A DNA stretch of 43,531 nt, taken from contig CAZWBW010000011.1 in the NCBI GenBank assembly GCA_964632355.1, positions 1-43,531 of the forward strand, read 5' to 3'. Every line of letters starts with the position of its first letter. Position 1 is the stretch's first letter. This DNA is from JALOAP01 sp964632355. GTDB lineage: Bacteria > Chloroflexota > Dehalococcoidia > Tepidiformales > Tepidiformaceae. The notes under the pieces are model-generated. The model worked only from the letters and a program-made list of their open reading frames with translations. It was not told the DNA's origin and made no database searches. Below are positions 38,947 through 43,531 of the stretch, one piece after another. Position numbers and translations under genes: made by a program.

Positions 38947-39426
38947 ATGGTCTACCAGCCCGAGGACCTCAGCGACCTTGAAGCCGTTGTGCTTGGCGTG
39001 TTGAGCGTCGGGCTGCCCCCTTCGCGCGCAGCAGGCTCGAACACCTTCCGCGTCGACCACGTGTGTGCCGTAGTGGCCGGTCTCCTTGCCGGTGGCCAGG
39101 CCAGCCAGCACCTTGGGCCCGACAACGAGAGCGTGACGCCCGAGTTCCGCGCGAAGCTGCAGCACTGCATCGAGTCGCTCGCGGACAAGGGGCTCGTGGC
39201 GTACCAGCCCGCGGGCATGCCGGCTGCAGCCGGTGGCTTCGAAGCAGGGCTCGAAATCGACCTGGTCGACCCGGACATTCACCCGACGCTGCTGGACCGC
39301 TACCTGGGGCAGCTCTGCATGGAGAAGCTGTTCAACGTGCCGGCCGTCTACCCGTACCTGATGGAGCGGTATTCGGCGAGCGGCGAAGTATGGCGGCGGC
39401 TACGCGAAGGCGGCTACGCGCAGTAG
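38947..39426 (+). CDS. hypothetical protein, 159 aa
   Basis: The soluble product (YQPEDLSDLEAVVLGVLSVG, FRVDHVCAVVAGLLAGGQAS, RAKLQHCIESLADKGLVAYQ, LLDRYLGQLCMEKLFNVPAV, YPYLMERYSASGEVWRRLRE) is mainly helical, with a winged-helix feel in the middle but no certain HTH. The ATG follows TACATT by six bases without an SD, so a leaderless transcript is likely. Its stop directly abuts the convergent PIG-L stop as TAGCTA (39424-39429). Confidence 0.65.
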   Translation: MVYQPEDLSDLEAVVLGVLSVGLPPSRAAGSNTFRVDHVCAVVAGLLAGGQASQHLGPDNESVTPEFRAKLQHCIESLADKGLVAYQPAGMPAAAGGFEAGLEIDLVDPDIHPTLLDRYLGQLCMEKLFNVPAVYPYLMERYSASGEVWRRLREGGYAQ

Positions 39427-40350
39427 CTACGGCGCGGTCTGCTGTCCCTTTTGTGCGCCGGCGAGCGCCGGGCGTTCGGGTTCGCTCGAAGCTTCTTCCT
39501 TCTTCTCTTCGTCCTTCGGCCGCGGCGCCGGCCGGCGGATGCTCCAGCGCCGGAACTTCTCCTCGATGGGCTGCGGGCCTTCGCGCTCCTCGCGTTCGCG
39601 GCGCTCGCGGAGGAAGTCGTCCTTGGTTCGGCCGCCGATCTGGCTCGTGTGGCAGAGGATGGCGTCGACCTTCGTCTCCCAGTAGTCGGTGATGTCGACG
39701 GTGTAGTCCGGCGCGTCGGTTCCCGCGAGCAGGATTTCGTTCACCTGGTGCGATTCGAGCCCGTCCTCTTCGTCCTGTGGGTAGAACAGCCGGTCGCGCA
39801 CCAGCGGGTAGATGGCGTCGGCGGTAGCGAGCCCGACGGTGCGGTGGTCGCGGTGGTTGAAGCTGCGGCGGAAGGCGTCCCACGTGATGACCACGTCGGG
39901 CCGGTAGAGTCGGAGCAGCCGCACGATCTGGCCGCGGAGTTCGGCGTCATCGATCGTGAAGCCGTCCGGGTAGCCGAGCAGGATGACCTCCTTCACGCCG
40001 AGGACGCGGGCGGCCAAGCGCTGCTCTTCCTCGCGGATGGCGGCGAGCTTCTCGGGGTGCATCGTCGGGTCGTGGGTGCCCTTATCGCCGCCGGTGACCA
40101 GCACGTAATAGACTTCCCAGCCCTCGGCGCACCACTTCGCGACGGTGCCGCCGCAGATGAACTCGGCGTCGTCGGGGTGGGCGACGATGACCATGGCGCG
40201 GCCCGGCCCTTCGATCGGCGGGAGTTCGGGTTTCGGTGCGGTGGCCGGTGCTTCGGGCCCGACGGTCTTGGGTGCGATGCCGCTGCCTTCTTCGCCGCGG
40301 CGCAACAGTACCTTCTGCAGCCGCTTGAATCGCTTCCGGTTCCTCGCCAT
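39427..40350 (-). CDS. PIG-L family deacetylase
   Basis: The 307-aa product has the PIG-L zinc site AHPDDAEFICGGTVAKW (residues 57-61), DVVITWDAFRRSFNHRDHR carrying the third ligand (HxxH-like NHRDH), and VILLGYPDG. The family de-N-acetylates GlcNAc-containing substrates such as mycothiol, bacillithiol and glycan precursors. The N-terminus (residues 1-45) is basic and then Pro/Ala-rich, and the C-terminus is charged. The GTs and methyltransferase elsewhere in the window would suit a glycan role, but the substrate is unknown. Confidence 0.9.
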   Translation of the reverse strand: MARNRKRFKRLQKVLLRRGEEGSGIAPKTVGPEAPATAPKPELPPIEGPGRAMVIVAHPDDAEFICGGTVAKWCAEGWEVYYVLVTGGDKGTHDPTMHPEKLAAIREEEQRLAARVLGVKEVILLGYPDGFTIDDAELRGQIVRLLRLYRPDVVITWDAFRRSFNHRDHRTVGLATADAIYPLVRDRLFYPQDEEDGLESHQVNEILLAGTDAPDYTVDITDYWETKVDAILCHTSQIGGRTKDDFLRERREREEREGPQPIEEKFRRWSIRRPAPRPKDEEKKEEASSEPERPALAGAQKGQQTAP

Positions 40351-40388
40351 GTTCCCGTCCGACCCTTTGGGATTGACCTTCGACCATC

Positions 40389-41435
40389 CTACAGGACGGT
40401 ATCGGTCCCGGTGCCCTCCTGCCGTTCGCGCCACGCTCCATAGATGAACCCGGCGCCGTAGCTCACGTGCATGGTGGCCATGGCCGCGAAGGTGAGCAGC
40501 GGGTTCGCGCCGTTCTTACGGGCCACCTGCCCCGCGCTCAGCAGGCCGCCCGCCACGTAGACAGCCGCGAGGCCGCGGAGAAGCCATTTCGCGGGCTTCC
40601 AGAAGTTCCCGAGCAGGAACAGCAGCGGGCCACCGGCCACCATTGCCGAGGGCGCGAAGTGCCGGGCCTGCAGCGGCCGGCCCCGCGCCAGCAGCGTGCC
40701 CTTGGCGGCGCCGTACTCCCAGTACTGGTACGCGAGTGCCTTCAGCGTGCGGCGCGGGTAGTAGGTGCTGCGAATCTCGGGCACCAGCACGATGCGGCCG
40801 CCCGCTTCGATGACCCGGGCGTTGTAGCTATCTTCGTCGGCGCCATCGACCGATTCGTCGAACCGGCCAACCACTTCCCAGACGCGCCGGTGGTAGCAGC
40901 CGAACGGCACGGTATCGACTTCGGCTTCGGTATCGGCGTAGCGGAACTTGGCGTTGCCGACGCCGAAGGGGGAGGACATTGCGGCGGCGATGGCCTTGCC
41001 CATGGTGCCTTCGCCGACGGTCTCGATGGGTCCGCCGACGCACGCCGCGCCGGTTCGCTTCAGCGCCTCGACCGATGCACGAACGAAATCGGGCCGCACG
41101 ACACTGTGCGCGCCGATGATGATCCAGCAGTCGCCCGTGGCTGCGTCCATGCCCGCGTTGAGCCCGCCGACGGTGATGCGCTTCGGGTTATCGACGAGTT
41201 CGAGGCGGCGGAAGGGCGACGGGTAGTCGCGCACCAGTTCGCGCGTGCGGTCGGTGCTGCCGCCATCGGCGACGATGACTTCGATGCCGTCGGCGCCGTA
41301 GTCCTGCGCTGCCAGCGAATCGAGCAGCGCGGTGATGTAGCGCTCTTCGTTCAGGCAGGGGATGACGATGGAGACGAGCGGCCGCTCCGGCAGAGGCAGC
41401 GGCCCCGCAAGGCTGCGTTCGGTCGTGGCAGTCAT
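40389..41435 (-). CDS. family 2 glycosyltransferase (membrane-associated, ExoA-like)
   Basis: The 348-aa product has the GT2 start LVSIVIPCLNEERYITALLD, the nucleotide-sugar site VIVADGGSTDRTRELV, GGLNAGMDAATGDCWIIIGA and the acceptor region GADEDSYNARVIEAGGRIVL (ED acidic pair). C-terminal hydrophobic stretches (GGPLLFLLGNFWKP, AAVYVAGGLLSAG) anchor it to the membrane. The family extends surface polysaccharides. The ATG at 41435 has a TACCCT box six bases upstream and no SD, so it is likely leaderless. Confidence 0.9.
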   Translation of the reverse strand: MTATTERSLAGPLPLPERPLVSIVIPCLNEERYITALLDSLAAQDYGADGIEVIVADGGSTDRTRELVRDYPSPFRRLELVDNPKRITVGGLNAGMDAATGDCWIIIGAHSVVRPDFVRASVEALKRTGAACVGGPIETVGEGTMGKAIAAAMSSPFGVGNAKFRYADTEAEVDTVPFGCYHRRVWEVVGRFDESVDGADEDSYNARVIEAGGRIVLVPEIRSTYYPRRTLKALAYQYWEYGAAKGTLLARGRPLQARHFAPSAMVAGGPLLFLLGNFWKPAKWLLRGLAAVYVAGGLLSAGQVARKNGANPLLTFAAMATMHVSYGAGFIYGAWRERQEGTGTDTVL

Positions 41436-41510
41436 GGGAAGAGGGTACGGCGCACCGGCCGCAAGGCCCAGCCGGGAAGCCCCTACCTGTGCTGCGCGTG
41501 GCCGAATCGC

Positions 41511-42521
41511 CTACTCGTCGCGCTTGCGGCGGCGGCTGGGTTGCGCGCGAACGGGTTCGCCCTCGACTTTCGGGAAGTGCGGCGGGAGTGGCGCCTCGCC
41601 GAAGCCCTCGGCGGCCTGCCGCTCGACCAGTTCGAGCAGCGGTTCGAGCGAATGCGCGACGTTGTCGATGTCCTCGTGTGGGTCGCCGATCTCGGCGTAG
41701 CGGCGCGGCACGGTTTCGATGGTGAAGTCGCCGAGTTCGATGTCCGGGAGTTCGTCCCAGGTGAACGGCGCCGAGACGCGGGCGTCGGGTGTGGGCCGCA
41801 CCGAGTAGGCGGACGCGACGGTGCGGTCGCGGGCGTTCTGGTTGTAGTCGATGAAGACGCCGTGGCGCTCTTCCTTCCACCACGCGGTGGTCGCGAGTTC
41901 GGGCACGCGCTTCTGCACTTCGCGGCCGACAGCGAGCGCGCAGCGGCGCACCTCCTGGAACCCCCAGCGTGGTTCGATGCGCACGTTGATATGGATGCCG
42001 CGCGAACCGGAGGTCTTGGGGAAGCCGCGGTAGCCGTACTCCTCGAGCACGTCGCGCACCACACCGGCGACTTCGCGCACCATCGGCCAGGTGGCCTCGG
42101 GTGTGGGGTCGAGGTCGAACCGGAGCTCGTCCGGGTGGTCGACGTCGTCTTCGCGGACGGGCCACGGGTTGAGGTCGATGCAGCCGAGGTTCACGGCCCA
42201 GGCGATGTCGGCAACTTCGTCACAGACGGTGAGGTCGGCGTAGCGGCCGCTGGGGAAGGTCACCCGTGCGGTGTGGACCCACTCCGGGCGTTTGGCCGGC
42301 GCGCGTTTCTGGAAGAACGGCTCTTCGGTGGCGCCGTTCACGAAGCGCTTCAGGACCATGGGCCGGCGGTACACGCCGCGCAGCGCTCCTTCGCCCACCG
42401 AGATGTAGTACTGGACCAGGTCGAGCTTCGTGTAGCCCTTTTCGGGGAAGAACACCTTCCCCGGGTTCGTCACCGTGACAGTGCGGCCGCCCACGTCGAG
42501 CTGGACATCGTCTTTCGCCAT
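41511..42521 (-). CDS. LigD-type polymerase/primase domain protein
   Basis: The 336-aa product is a stand-alone PolDom of the AEP superfamily, as in LigD. Motifs are VTNPGKVFFPEKGYTKLDLV at the start, the metal-binding LRFDLDPTPEATW (DxD), KTSGSRGIHINVRIEP and a terminal SAPFTWDELPDIELGDFTIE. These enzymes fill ends in bacterial NHEJ, preferring ribonucleotides. No ligase domain, nuclease domain or Ku gene is in the window. The start ATG at 42521 has TACAAT six bases upstream without an SD. The open frame upstream (to 42752) is not supported. Confidence 0.9.
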   Translation of the reverse strand: MAKDDVQLDVGGRTVTVTNPGKVFFPEKGYTKLDLVQYYISVGEGALRGVYRRPMVLKRFVNGATEEPFFQKRAPAKRPEWVHTARVTFPSGRYADLTVCDEVADIAWAVNLGCIDLNPWPVREDDVDHPDELRFDLDPTPEATWPMVREVAGVVRDVLEEYGYRGFPKTSGSRGIHINVRIEPRWGFQEVRRCALAVGREVQKRVPELATTAWWKEERHGVFIDYNQNARDRTVASAYSVRPTPDARVSAPFTWDELPDIELGDFTIETVPRRYAEIGDPHEDIDNVAHSLEPLLELVERQAAEGFGEAPLPPHFPKVEGEPVRAQPSRRRKRDE

Positions 42522-42559
42522 TGATGGATTGTATGGGCCCGAGAGCGGCCGCGGGCAAC

Positions 42560-43531
42560 CTACCCCGCGAGCCGCCCGGCGTCGCGTGGCCGGATGCGGC
42601 CCGATTCGAGGAGCGAACGCACGGTGGCCTCCAGCGTCTCGCGGACCGGCCGCGGCGCGAACCCGAGGTCTTTCGCGGCGCCGGGGTCGCTGGCCTGGCT
42701 GGCGTCCTGGGTGCCGATGCGCAGCATTTCGCCGGAGAGCGGGAGCCTCCACGGGAGGATGCGCTGCACGAGGTCGAACGCCGGGCCGCCACTGGTGGCG
42801 ACGAATGGCGGGACGGTCACGAACCGGCGGCGCACACCGGTAATTTCGCGGAGTTCGCGCATGATCCCGGCGGGCGAGAGGGTCTCCGCGACCAGCAAGT
42901 AGCGCCGCGGACCGCGCCCGGGTGTGATCGCCGCTGCGATGGCCGACGCCGTGTCGCGGACGTCGACGATGGGCAACGAGGGCGTATTGACGAGCATCCG
43001 CATGCGCCCGCGCAGGAAGTTGGCGGCCATCTGGTCGGATTCGCCGAAGTGCGGGTCGTGCGGACCCCAGACGCTCCCCGGCATCACCGTGACCACCGGC
43101 AGGCCACGCTCCTGGTATTCACGCGCGACCAGCTCCGACCGGGCCTTCGACGTGGTGTACGGGCCGAGGCCCTTGCCGGGCGGTGAGTCGGGGGTGATCG
43201 GGCCGCGCGCCGGGAGGACTGCGCTGTAGCTCGAGACGTGCACGATGGGGTCGAGCCCCCGTTCGGCCGACTGGCTGATGACGAGCCGCGTGCCGGCAAC
43301 GTTCGTACGCTCCAGCTGCTGGCGCTGACGCCGGTCGAACGAGAACACCGAGGCGCAGTGGATCACTGCATCGCAGCCTTCGAGCAGCGCGGCGACGGCC
43401 GTGGCGTCGGTGACGTCGCCCTGCACGAGGTCCGCTGGCGGCGCGACCGACAGCGGTTCGAACGCCGGCGCTACCCGCTCGGGCGAACGCACGAGCAGCC
43501 GCACTTCGTGGCCCTGGTGCAGGAGGGCCGC
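42560..43531 (-). CDS. NAD-dependent epimerase/dehydratase (N-terminus beyond window)
   Basis: The gene runs off the window; the codons before 43504 (ALLHQGHEVRLLVRSPERVA) are in frame, so the Gly-rich nucleotide motif lies beyond the end. Visible SDR features are DLVQGDVTDATAVAALLEGC, DAVIHCASVFSFDRRQRQQL, the active-site YTTSK (GPYTTSKARSELVAREY) and VVTVMPGSVWGPHDP. It belongs to the extended SDR family of sugar epimerases, dihydroflavonol reductases and similar. The substrate is unknown. Confidence 0.85.
   Translation of the reverse strand, partial: AALLHQGHEVRLLVRSPERVAPAFEPLSVAPPADLVQGDVTDATAVAALLEGCDAVIHCASVFSFDRRQRQQLERTNVAGTRLVISQSAERGLDPIVHVSSYSAVLPARGPITPDSPPGKGLGPYTTSKARSELVAREYQERGLPVVTVMPGSVWGPHDPHFGESDQMAANFLRGRMRMLVNTPSLPIVDVRDTASAIAAAITPGRGPRRYLLVAETLSPAGIMRELREITGVRRRFVTVPPFVATSGGPAFDLVQRILPWRLPLSGEMLRIGTQDASQASDPGAAKDLGFAPRPVRETLEATVRSLLESGRIRPRDAGRLAG

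Noticed and set aside
40467..42524. 685-codon plus-strand ORF
   Set aside because: It is antisense to the GT2 and LigD-type genes, both with clear motifs; its composition is the usual shadow of high-G+C codon use.

Overview
This is a high-G+C bacterial chromosomal segment assembled as a scaffold, with two 10-N gaps at 7157-7166 and 10511-10520. The mix of genes (deazaflavin-dependent nitroreductase-like protein, ECF41-type sigma factor, several enoyl-CoA hydratases, thiolase, LigD-type polymerase domain, many GTG starts) best fits an uncultured member of the Chloroflexota (Dehalococcoidia/Tepidiformales-like). That placement is inference; no rRNA is present. Many genes have a TANNNT-like -10 box only 6-8 bases before the start codon and no Shine-Dalgarno (SD) sequence, so leaderless transcription is probably common.

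Layout. 1-650: frameshifted small membrane-protein gene and tRNA-Ser(CGA). 650-4000: ruvA, a membrane-anchored DsbA-like protein whose domain halves are in permuted order, and purA on the opposite strand. 4000-9600: zinc-ribbon and PAS proteins, a PAP2-GDPD fusion, a LysM protein, a diacylglycerol-kinase-like protein and a double VOC protein. 9600-13700: two enoyl-CoA hydratases around a redox set (nitroreductase-like, pirin, FMN reductase). 13700-17800: a solitary phage-type capsid gene with an unusual leader, a lipoprotein, an alpha/beta hydrolase and an MFS exporter. 17900-25800: ychF, sulfurtransferase, a conserved hypothetical gene, thiolase, a repeat-rich TPR protein and a FkbM methyltransferase. 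25800-33000: a thioredoxin fusion protein, an ECF41 sigma factor with its FAD oxidoreductase and a matching promoter, a PRC-barrel-like protein, an SDR-like protein and a deaminase. 33000-43531: kinase remnant, third enoyl-CoA hydratase, M16 peptidase, dCTP deaminase pair, phosphatase, VOC, PIG-L deacetylase, GT2 glycosyltransferase, LigD-type polymerase domain and an epimerase cut by the window edge.

The strongest unusual signals are: (1) the lone capsid-like gene, whose SD lies in a perfect 15-bp stem with an anti-SD arm; (2) the apparently circularly permuted DsbA-like protein; (3) families of heptanucleotide repeats in phase, dispersed through intergenic regions; (4) an ECF41 operon preceded by an exact TGTCACA-N16-CGTC promoter. 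Metabolically the window points to acyl-CoA/beta-oxidation-type chemistry (three hydratases, one thiolase) plus redox and lipid housekeeping.
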